From: Butyrivibrio sp. AE3004
GTDB taxonomy: Bacteria; Bacillota; Clostridia; Lachnospirales; Lachnospiraceae
NCBI RefSeq assembly: GCF_000703165.1
Contig: NZ_JNLQ01000002.1
Coordinates: forward strand, 744,001-808,000
DNA length: 64,000 nucleotides
Direction: 5' to 3'
Below are positions 57,369 to 64,000 of the stretch, piece after piece (the first letter of the stretch is position 1; each line of letters begins with the position of its first letter). Under the pieces are notes generated by a model. That model was not told the DNA's origin. It searched no databases and worked only from the letters and a program-made list of their open reading frames with translations. Position numbers and translations under genes: made by a program.

Positions 57369-58640
57369 ATGAAAAGAAGAGTAGTCGTAACAGGTCTTGG
57401 CACAATTAATCCTACAGGCAATTCTGTAGAGGAGAGCTGGGACAGTATTAAAAACAGTAGAATCGGAATCGGTGAAATTACAGCATTTGATACTGCGGAT
57501 TTTAAGACAAAGGTAGCAGCTGAAGTAAAAGATTTTGATCCTGCAAGGAAGCTTGATAAAAAGGAACTTCGCCACATAGCAAGGTTTACTCAGCTGGCAT
57601 TATATGCAGCAGAGGAAGCTATTGAGGATTCAGGTCTATGCAAGAGTGCAGAAGGTGAATATAAATTTGATACTCCTGTTTCCGAAATTGATGCAGACAG
57701 ATGCGGAGTAATTGTTTCAAGCGGTATAGGCGGACTTGATGAAATCGAAAAACAGCATGGACGTGCAGAATCAAAGGGCTATAACATGGTAAGCCCATTC
57801 TTTGTTCCCATGGCTATCTGCAATATGGCTGCAGCAAGGATTGCAATTTCTCATGGCTTCAAGGGAATGTGCACTTGTCCCGTTACAGCATGCGCAGGTG
57901 GAAGTAATGCCATCGGAGATTCCTTTTTCAGAATAAGGGACGGATATGAGGATGTCATGATCTGTGGCGGAACCGAGAGCAGTATTACACCTCTTGGAAT
58001 AGCAGGTTTCCAGAACATGAAAGCACTTTCCGATGCTACAGATCCTACCCGTGCAAGCATTCCTTTTGATAAAGAAAGAAGCGGCTTTGTAATGGGCGAG
58101 GGTAGCGGAATACTCGTTCTCGAAGAATATGAGCATGCAGTAAAAAGGGGTGCCCACATATATGCTGAAATAGTCGGATATGGTAGTAACTGTGACGCAT
58201 ATCATATTACATCTCCTTCACCCGAGGGAGCAGGCGGAGCTGCCTGCATGAAGCTTGCGCTAAAGGATGCCGGAATAAGCGGAACTGATATCGACTACAT
58301 AAATGCTCACGGAACCTCCACAAGCCTTAATGACAAATACGAAACGGCTGCTATAAAGACTGTTTTTGGAGATCATGCAAAAGAGCTTTTAGTTTCAAGT
58401 ACAAAGTCAATGACGGGGCACCTTCTTGGTGGTGCCGGCGGAGTAGAAGCCGTATTTAGTGTTAAAGCCCTTGAGGATGGCTTTGTTCCTGCAACCGTTG
58501 GACTTAAGGAGACGGATCCCGAACTGGATCTTAACTATGTTCCGGGAAAAGGAATCGAGAAGGAACTTAAATACGTTCTCAGTAACAGCTTGGGATTTGG
58601 CGGACACAATGCATGTCTTATCTTTAAGAAGTATGAATGA
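57369..58640 (+). CDS. fabF: Beta-ketoacyl-ACP synthase II
   Basis: A 423-residue elongating enzyme, slightly longer than the usual ~412 because of an insertion near residues 95-112 (CKSAEGEYKFDTPVSEID). The triad is Cys in CPVTACAGGSNAIG, His in INAHGTSTSLND and His in KSMTGHLLGGAGG. It extends acyl chains with malonyl-ACP. FabF is the only elongating synthase in this operon. AGATGAGAGG precedes the start. Confidence 0.95.
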   Translation: MKRRVVVTGLGTINPTGNSVEESWDSIKNSRIGIGEITAFDTADFKTKVAAEVKDFDPARKLDKKELRHIARFTQLALYAAEEAIEDSGLCKSAEGEYKFDTPVSEIDADRCGVIVSSGIGGLDEIEKQHGRAESKGYNMVSPFFVPMAICNMAAARIAISHGFKGMCTCPVTACAGGSNAIGDSFFRIRDGYEDVMICGGTESSITPLGIAGFQNMKALSDATDPTRASIPFDKERSGFVMGEGSGILVLEEYEHAVKRGAHIYAEIVGYGSNCDAYHITSPSPEGAGGAACMKLALKDAGISGTDIDYINAHGTSTSLNDKYETAAIKTVFGDHAKELLVSSTKSMTGHLLGGAGGVEAVFSVKALEDGFVPATVGLKETDPELDLNYVPGKGIEKELKYVLSNSLGFGGHNACLIFKKYE

Positions 58641-58667
58641 TCACATTAAGAAGGAAAAATTTTAACC

Positions 58668-59120
58668 ATGGATATAGAAGAAAGATCTGAAAAAAAATCA
58701 CTTACCGCTGAAGAAATCGCCGGTATACTGCCACATCGCTATCCTTTTGCACTTGTAGACAGGATAATCGATCATGAGCCTGGAATCTGGGCCATCGGCA
58801 GAAAATGCGTGAGTATGGATGAACCCTTTTTTCAGGGACACTTTCCCGGAAAGCCAATCATGCCCGGCGTACTTATAATCGAGGCACTTGCACAGACAGG
58901 AGCAGTAGCAGCACTTTCTCTTCCTGAAAACAAAGGCAAGCTTGCACTTTTCGGAGGCATAAAAAATGCCCGTTTTAAAAAGCCTGTAACACCCGGGGAT
59001 GTTCTTGAGCTTCGCTGCAAGATGGTAAGGTGCAAAGGCCCTGTTGGAGTGGCAGAAGCTGAGGCACTTGTTGATGGCGTCATTGTAACAAGAGCTGAGA
59101 TAACTTTTTCAATTGTGTAA
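58668..59120 (+). CDS. fabZ: 3-hydroxyacyl-ACP dehydratase
   Basis: A 150-residue hotdog-fold enzyme. The catalytic His is in GHFPGKPIMPGVL and the Glu in IIEALAQTGAVA; the N-terminal ILPHRYPFALVDRI is the family signature. It dehydrates 3-hydroxyacyl-ACP. It is the last gene of the operon, followed by a terminator. A FabZ can also act in unsaturated chain formation in organisms without FabA; none is seen here. Confidence 0.95.
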   Translation: MDIEERSEKKSLTAEEIAGILPHRYPFALVDRIIDHEPGIWAIGRKCVSMDEPFFQGHFPGKPIMPGVLIIEALAQTGAVAALSLPENKGKLALFGGIKNARFKKPVTPGDVLELRCKMVRCKGPVGVAEAEALVDGVIVTRAEITFSIV

Positions 59121-59125
59121 TATAA

Positions 59126-59167
59126 AAAGCAGTATACTTACCTGCAATAAGGCTTGTATACTGCTTT
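59126..59167. terminator. Bidirectional terminator after fabZ
   Basis: AAAGCAGTATAC and GTATACTGCTTT form a 12-bp stem with an 18-base loop, six bases after fabZ. The minus-strand side is followed by TTTATATT, so it also serves the small gene 59210-59281. Confidence 0.72.
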
Positions 59168-59209
59168 GATATTTATAAAGATATACTGACATTATTGTTT
59201 AGCATAGGG

Positions 59210-59281
59210 TTATGCAATGTTGTGCTCAATACTGTACATATTCTCAAGAACTTCTTCAATCATTTTAAATATTTTCATCAT
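59210..59281 (-). CDS. Very small protein of 23 residues
   Basis: A 24-codon frame with a near-ideal ribosome site (AAAGGAGGG, 7 bases, ATG). The product is MMKIFKMIEEVLENMYSIE plus four residues, probably one amphipathic helix. It has its own possible -10 (TATACT, ~30 bases before the start) and shares a terminator with fabZ. The spacing, terminator and isolated position argue for a real gene; a leader peptide or antisense regulation of nearby genes are alternatives. Confidence 0.5.
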   Translation of the reverse strand: MMKIFKMIEEVLENMYSIEHNIA

Positions 59282-59422
59282 AACTAATCCCTCCTTTATA
59301 AATGAAAAAGTATATGTTTAAATCTGCCTAACTGTTGCAAAATCCTTTTTAGGGTAGTCAAATTCGATAGCGCTTACGAATTGTTGTTTTCTATGATTAA
59401 AGGATAGCATTGAATCAAGCTA

Positions 59423-59468
59423 TTGTATAATACATATATTAACGGATATAATATACCTAAAAGGTATA
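59423..59468 (+). promoter_or_regulatory. Promoter and operator-like inverted repeat of the LysR gene
   Basis: TTGTAT (59423-59428), 18 bases, TATAAT (59447-59452), then the inverted repeat TATACC-TAAAA-GGTATA (59452-59468), which covers the predicted start site and sits just before the AGGAGG ribosome site. It suits autoregulation or control of translation. Confidence 0.55.
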
Positions 59469-59481
59469 ACAGGAGGCAATC

Positions 59482-60399
59482 ATGGAACTTCGGCACATCA
59501 GATACTTTCTTACAATTGCAGAAGAAGGCAGTTTTACCAAAGCAGCTGAAAAGCTCTGTATTGCTCAGCCACCCCTCAGCCGTCAGATACGTGATCTTGA
59601 GGAGGAGCTTAACGCCAGACTTTTTGTGAGAAAAGCAAGAGGCCTTGCGCTTACTGAAGCCGGTGAACGTTTCATGCAATATGCAAGGCGAATTAAACAG
59701 CTTTCGGATCAGTCCATGGAGGATATCAGGGAGATGAGGGAAGGCTTAAACGGAAGACTTTACCTTGCGACCGTTGAGGGATCAGCGCCTTCACTTTTGG
59801 CAAACTGGATTGCGATTTTTAAAAAGAAATACCCTCTTGTTGAATACGAAGTGTGGAATGGGAACTCTGATGATGTTATAAAAAGGGTCCTTTCCGGATT
59901 AAACGAAATAGGTATAATAACCTTGCCCTATGATGAAGAGGGACTCGATGGACGCCTCATTTACAATGAACCCTGGGTTGCCATTATTCCGGAGGATCAT
60001 CCACTGGCTAAGGAAAAGGGCGATAAGATTGAACTGAAAAAGCTTGCTCCTTATGAACTTATTATTCCTTCACGCAGATCACGCAGAAAGGAAATTGAGA
60101 AATGGTTTGAACCATTAAACTGTGAACCCAGGATAATCTGCCGCATGGCACATATGTTAAATGCATATGAGCTTACGACAAAAGGTGTGGGGATTGCAAT
60201 TTATCCGGCATCTGCTGCCAGGTACATAAGTAAAGGTGTAGTGATCAGACAAATCACAAAGCCGGATGTTTCAGCAGGGTATGTTCTTGTTAAGAGCGCA
60301 GGACGGGATCTTTCCAAGGTGGGAGAGGCATTTTGGAATATGGTGAATGAGATGTACGATAAAGATAACGCATCTTTTTATCAAAATACAGTACTGTAA
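59482..60399 (+). CDS. LysR-family transcriptional regulator
   Basis: A 305-residue regulator. The N-terminal winged helix-turn-helix (ELRHIRYFLTIAEEGSFTKA, AEKLCIAQPPLSRQIRDLEE) is textbook LysR, and the C-terminal part (~95-300) is a periplasmic-binding-type effector domain (EIGIITLPYDEEG). It lies between the fatty acid operon and the MarR gene, with AGGAGG 6 bases before ATG 59482. The effector and targets are unknown. Confidence 0.92.
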   Translation: MELRHIRYFLTIAEEGSFTKAAEKLCIAQPPLSRQIRDLEEELNARLFVRKARGLALTEAGERFMQYARRIKQLSDQSMEDIREMREGLNGRLYLATVEGSAPSLLANWIAIFKKKYPLVEYEVWNGNSDDVIKRVLSGLNEIGIITLPYDEEGLDGRLIYNEPWVAIIPEDHPLAKEKGDKIELKKLAPYELIIPSRRSRRKEIEKWFEPLNCEPRIICRMAHMLNAYELTTKGVGIAIYPASAARYISKGVVIRQITKPDVSAGYVLVKSAGRDLSKVGEAFWNMVNEMYDKDNASFYQNTVL

Positions 60400-60457
60400 G
60401 CTTTATGTATGATATACTTAATTTTAGTTTAATAAATTTATAAAGGAATTATTTAAA

Positions 60458-60919
60458 ATGTTTGATTATGCTATAAACCATATTTATGATAAACTTCGTC
60501 TTCATTTTTTTATGAAGGTGTACTCCAGATTTGAAAACAGGGAAGCAACTCTTACTACTGTTGAAACCTTCAGTATGGAAGTTATTATGGCTATGGAAGA
60601 GCCTACTGTTGCGGAATTTGCAAAAATGCTCAATATCTCATCACCCAATGCTGCACACAGAGTGAAATGCCTTATGCAAAAGGGGTATGTTGAAAAAGTT
60701 CAGTCCAAGGATGACGGAAGAGAGTATCATCTTCGTCCTACCAAGAAGTACCTGGACTTTGCCAAGATAAATCAGGACTATCTGAAGATCCTTATGAAGA
60801 GAGTTGAAAAGAGATTTTCTCCCGAGGACTACAAGAAACTCAATGAGATGCTTGATATAATCAACAATGAACTTATGCCGGAGCTTGATCTTGCGGCATT
60901 TAAGGATGCACCGTTTTAA
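60458..60919 (+). CDS. MarR-family transcriptional regulator
   Basis: A 153-residue regulator with the winged helix in VAEFAKMLNISSPNAAHRV and the wing KVQSKDDGREYHL. Dimer helices flank it. FabT, the fatty acid repressor of streptococci and some Clostridia, belongs to this family; closeness to the fab genes makes that possible, but the frame is joined to the next gene (TAATG overlap), which suggests a role in that operon. The leader contains ATTTTAGTTTAAT (60421-60433), loosely similar to a motif in the acpP leader. Confidence 0.83.
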   Translation: MFDYAINHIYDKLRLHFFMKVYSRFENREATLTTVETFSMEVIMAMEEPTVAEFAKMLNISSPNAAHRVKCLMQKGYVEKVQSKDDGREYHLRPTKKYLDFAKINQDYLKILMKRVEKRFSPEDYKKLNEMLDIINNELMPELDLAAFKDAPF

Positions 60920-61941
60920 TGCATATGAAAAAGAGAATGATAATTGCAGCGACCTTCAGTTTATTTATCATACTGATGATGGTCGGTTTTTATAATATGA
61001 GATTTTCGCAACCGGATAAGGAGATAAGCCAGGAGCAGCTGGTAATAGTATCACCTCATCCGGTTGAGTTTATAAAGCCTCTTATAAATGAATTTGAGAG
61101 TGGGACCGGTATTAAATGTAAGGTTACCCAGTGTGGTACGGCGAAGGCACTCGAAGCGATACGTGAGGATGAAAACATTGATATTCTCTGGGGTGGTTCG
61201 ATTTTAAGTGTCGGAGAAAATGAGGGCGTTTTTTTGCCTTATAAGACTTCGAACACTTATTATTTTGGAGAAGAATTCAAAAATCCCGGGGAAGGCATTA
61301 CATGTTTTTCAGAGGTCCCCAGCATAATTATGGTCAATTCGGATCTTGCGGGGGACATTACAATTGATGGCTATGAAGATCTTTTAAAACCTGAACTTAA
61401 AGGAAAGATTGCCTTTGCGGATCCTTCAAAGTCATCCTCTTCATTTGAACATCTGACTAATATGCTGTATGACATGGGAGACGGCAATCCTGAAAACGGC
61501 TGGGATTTTGTAGAGAAATTTATAGGACAGCTGGATGGAGAACTTTCCGACTCTTCATCCCGTGTCTATGAAGGCGTATCTTCCGGAAAATATTACGTTG
61601 GCCTTACCTTCGAAGAAGCGGCAGTCACGATGATAAAAAAGAATAAGCATGTCAAAATCGTGTATATGTCCGAGGGGGTTCTGCTGTCACCTGACGGAAT
61701 TTATATAAACAGTAAGACAAGGAATGAGGAAAACGCCAGGCGATTTGTGGATTTTATGACTGCCTATGACACTCAGAATTTTATCTCAAAAAAACTCGGC
61801 AGAAGAAGCATACGGACCGATATTGAGGATTCGGAGCTTGTTAAACCAAGGAAAGAGCTCAATAAGATTAAGGTGGATAAAGAGACGGTAGCCTGTAAAA
61901 AACAGGAATGGATAGAAAAATTCAGCGCAATGATGCAATAA
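60919..61941 (+). CDS. Membrane-anchored iron-type (Fbp/AfuA-like) binding protein
   Basis: A 340-residue exported protein. The N-terminal hydrophobic segment (~7-25) acts as signal or anchor, followed by a type-II binding-protein fold: IVSPHPVEFIKPLINEFESG, DILWGGS, GKIAFADPSKSSSSFEHL and EEAAVTMIKKN. No permease or ATPase gene is near; the next genes encode a sensor kinase and its response regulator. This matches sensing systems such as staphylococcal HptA-HptS-HptR. Ligand unknown. It overlaps the MarR gene by one base. Confidence 0.82.
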   Translation: MHMKKRMIIAATFSLFIILMMVGFYNMRFSQPDKEISQEQLVIVSPHPVEFIKPLINEFESGTGIKCKVTQCGTAKALEAIREDENIDILWGGSILSVGENEGVFLPYKTSNTYYFGEEFKNPGEGITCFSEVPSIIMVNSDLAGDITIDGYEDLLKPELKGKIAFADPSKSSSSFEHLTNMLYDMGDGNPENGWDFVEKFIGQLDGELSDSSSRVYEGVSSGKYYVGLTFEEAAVTMIKKNKHVKIVYMSEGVLLSPDGIYINSKTRNEENARRFVDFMTAYDTQNFISKKLGRRSIRTDIEDSELVKPRKELNKIKVDKETVACKKQEWIEKFSAMMQ

Positions 61942-61960
61942 GGAATGTAAAAGGAGAGGA

Positions 61961-63628
61961 ATGAGTAAGGAAATAAAATCCTTTCAGGAAAATATCAGGC
62001 GTACCTTCATATTGTATTCAATTACCCCGGTTATCGCTGTGGTTTTTACGGCAATCATACTTTTTGTATTTACCTGGAGCATCTACATAGGCTCTGCTAA
62101 CAGGGGAGATAATCTTAGTATAGGTAATGAGATCAGTGGTATTTTAAATGACTGTTATGCAATGGTTTTTGATTCTGAAAAGGCCATGCTCAAAAACAAA
62201 AATAATATAGAGAGCGCAGGTAGCGATCTTTTTAAAGCTCTATACGATTACACTGAAAAGTATGAGGATATAGGAAAACTGATTCTTATCACACCTGACA
62301 GAAAGGTCCTCTTTTCCAGCGATGGGGATGTGCCGGAATGTCTCATTGAAGATGAGTATTCAAACTGGGGAGTGTGGAACAGGATAAAAGCAAGTCCTGA
62401 AAAAACACTCACCGTTTTATATGATAAAACGTTGTACGTTGTACGAGGAATATACAATAACCAGGGACTGTCCTATGCGATAATATATGAGGTTCCCTCA
62501 AGCTCTATTTCAGATATTATCTACAAAAGAAACAGATATTGTACTATAACGGATTCAAACGGATGGGTTTATCTTAATAATACACAGGGGCTTACTGATG
62601 AATTCGGACAGATAAACGGGATTTTTGAAGGGAATCTCGGAATTGCCGGGATAGATGGTACAAAGTACATGTGCTATGAAAGCAAACTCCCGGAAGGCCT
62701 TATGATTTACACTTTTTCAGATATTACAGGTTATCTTCGGATCATGCTGATAATATCTGCCGTGATAGCTGTCATATTTATGGCAATCATCATTATTGCT
62801 TTCAGAAGCACGGCAACAAGCTCTGAAATCTACACACGTGATGTTAAAAAGATTGAGGATGCCTTCGAGGCTGTTTCAAACGGTGATCTTGAGGTGGGGC
62901 TTAAAATAGACAGTAGTAAAGAGTTTCAGATTATCGGCAATGATTTTAATAAGATGCTTGACAGTTTAAAAACGCAGATTGACGAAAACCGTGAGCTTGC
63001 GGAAAATGTTGCATTCGCTCAGGTTAAGCGTCTTGAGAGTCAGTTTGATCCGCATTTTCTTTTTAATACACTTGATAATATCAGATTCATGGCGAAAATC
63101 GATGCGGACGCTGCAGATAAAATGATAGTCTCTCTATCCGGGCTTTTGAGATACAGCATAAGAGAAACCAAGGAAGAGGTGACTATCAGAGAGGATCTTG
63201 ATAATCTTCAATACTATCTGAATATTTTGCAGATAAGATTCAACAAGCGTTTTGCTTACGATATAAATGTTCCTGAGGATATCAGGGATTTGCTGATCCC
63301 CAAGCTACTGATCCAGCCTCTTTTGGAAAATGCGGTTAAGTACGGTTTTGGCGAAAAGGAAAAGCTTACAGTAAATATTAACGGATATCAGCATCAGGGA
63401 AAGCTGATATTTATATGTGAGGATGACGGTGTTGGAATCGATGATGAAACGCTGGCAGGTATCAAGCTTAAGCTGATCGATCTTAATACCGAACAACAGC
63501 ATATTGGTATTTATAACATACATAAGAGAATAAAGCTGATGTATAAAGGGGATTACGGTCTTGATATCACAAGTAAGAAAGGCGAAGGAACTACAGTCAG
63601 ACTGGTCCTTCCGATAAGGACCATATAA
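61961..63628 (+). CDS. YesM/LytS-type sensor histidine kinase
   Basis: A 555-residue membrane kinase. Helices at ~15-42 and ~265-285 enclose an extracellular sensor (e.g. LILITPDRKVLFSSDGD). A HAMP domain (~300-350) leads to the His_kinase motif FDPHFLFNTLDNI and an ATPase with NAVKYGFGEKE, EDDGVGID and GIYNIHKRIKL. It presumably senses the upstream binding protein and phosphorylates the regulator that follows. It starts 19 bases after the binding-protein gene, with GGAGAGG before ATG 61961. Confidence 0.92.
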   Translation: MSKEIKSFQENIRRTFILYSITPVIAVVFTAIILFVFTWSIYIGSANRGDNLSIGNEISGILNDCYAMVFDSEKAMLKNKNNIESAGSDLFKALYDYTEKYEDIGKLILITPDRKVLFSSDGDVPECLIEDEYSNWGVWNRIKASPEKTLTVLYDKTLYVVRGIYNNQGLSYAIIYEVPSSSISDIIYKRNRYCTITDSNGWVYLNNTQGLTDEFGQINGIFEGNLGIAGIDGTKYMCYESKLPEGLMIYTFSDITGYLRIMLIISAVIAVIFMAIIIIAFRSTATSSEIYTRDVKKIEDAFEAVSNGDLEVGLKIDSSKEFQIIGNDFNKMLDSLKTQIDENRELAENVAFAQVKRLESQFDPHFLFNTLDNIRFMAKIDADAADKMIVSLSGLLRYSIRETKEEVTIREDLDNLQYYLNILQIRFNKRFAYDINVPEDIRDLLIPKLLIQPLLENAVKYGFGEKEKLTVNINGYQHQGKLIFICEDDGVGIDDETLAGIKLKLIDLNTEQQHIGIYNIHKRIKLMYKGDYGLDITSKKGEGTTVRLVLPIRTI

Positions 63629-63679
63629 TACTTCTTTTTATTGTGGAAGACGGCATGAAGTGCCGGATGAGGGGGGACT

Positions 63680-64000
63680 ATGTACAGAGTCTTAATAGCT
63701 GAGGATGAAGACATCATTCGTAAAGGAATTGCATATACGATGGATTGGATTTCCATGGGGTGCACGATCATAGGTGAAGCCGCTAACGGCAAAGAAGGCA
63801 TTGAACAGATAAAAGCGCTTTCACCTGATATTGTTCTGACAGATATCATGATGCCTGTTGTTGATGGTATTGAGATGATAAAAAAAGGTCAGGATATCGC
63901 TGTTTTTAAATCCATTATTATGACAAGCTATGCAGATTTTGAGTATGCAAAACAGGCAATAGAGCTTGGTGTTTCCGCTTATCTGATGAAGCCTGTGGAT
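63680..64000 (+). CDS. YesN-type response regulator, N-terminal part
   Basis: The first 107 codons are visible; the gene continues beyond the window. The receiver has the acidic pair in VLIAEDEDIIRKG, phospho-Asp in IVLTDIMMPVVDG and Lys in AYLMKPVD. The pattern ITSYADFEYAKQAIELGV-like (here IIMTSYADFEYAKQAIE) is typical of YesN regulators, which end in an AraC-type DNA-binding domain. AGGGGGG lies 3-8 bases before ATG 63680. It completes the kinase/regulator pair. Confidence 0.88.
   Translation, partial: MYRVLIAEDEDIIRKGIAYTMDWISMGCTIIGEAANGKEGIEQIKALSPDIVLTDIMMPVVDGIEMIKKGQDIAVFKSIIMTSYADFEYAKQAIELGVSAYLMKPVD

Overview
The window looks like a chromosome segment of a low-GC, anaerobic, Gram-positive member of the Clostridia, most likely a Lachnospiraceae species of the Butyrivibrio type. 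The reasons are the AT-rich sequence with strong AGGAGG ribosome sites, the FabK-type fatty acid operon, the VTC-DUF4956-CotH cluster, several BspA-like/LRR_5 proteins, a YesM/YesN pair and many c-di-GMP proteins. Genus is an inference. No rRNA, tRNA, CRISPR array, intact insertion sequence or prophage was seen.

Layout. 1-9.4 kb: the end of a D-Ala-D-Ala carboxypeptidase, a PH-domain protein, a PAS-GGDEF-EAL protein with both catalytic domains degenerate, a small repeated secreted protein, a MATE pump, then a VTC/DUF4956/CotH operon behind a promoter with tandem 11-bp repeats. 9.5-14.1 kb: a UvrD-type helicase, a zinc-ribbon/Ltp membrane protein, a PepSY protein and a histidine phosphatase. 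14.4-20.0 kb: a C-glycoside deglycosidase-like alpha/beta pair with a flavodoxin-family protein, then a three-gene ABC importer. 20.2-27.2 kb: HPt protein, a giant CheB-CheR-PAS-kinase-receiver hybrid, a pseudokinase-receiver protein and a membrane diguanylate cyclase. 27.4-31.4 kb: an LRR_5 / DUF2201-VWA / MoxR triad. 31.7-35.3 kb: a secreted transglutaminase-LRR protein and two gene remnants.

35.3-40.5 kb: a complete peptide-type ABC importer. 40.7-44.4 kb: acyltransferase, M42 peptidase, a Crp/Fnr gene cut at its 5' end and abutting a D-lactate dehydrogenase remnant, and a ferredoxin. 44.6-48.2 kb: a protein of unknown function with a SigD-like promoter and a structured GGA-rich leader, then two secreted proteins. 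48.3-50.9 kb: an overlapping diguanylate cyclase / phosphodiesterase pair. 51.5-59.1 kb: the fatty acid operon acpP-accD-accA-fabH-fabK-fabD-fabG-fabF-fabZ, flanked on the opposite strand by two small genes (54 and 23 codons). 59.5-64.0 kb: LysR, MarR, an orphan iron-type binding protein, YesM-like kinase and the start of a YesN-like regulator.

Themes: the window is rich in signalling. Four GGDEF/EAL proteins differ clearly in which catalytic residues survive, and several modules keep the fold but lose catalytic residues (EAL, GGDEF, HisKA, HExxH). The points most worth following are the SigD/CsrA-like leader at 45.7-45.9 kb, the C-glycoside deglycosidase-like locus at 14.4-16.9 kb, the LRR/VWA/MoxR triad with an altered metallopeptidase motif, and the MarR-binding-protein-YesMN unit.
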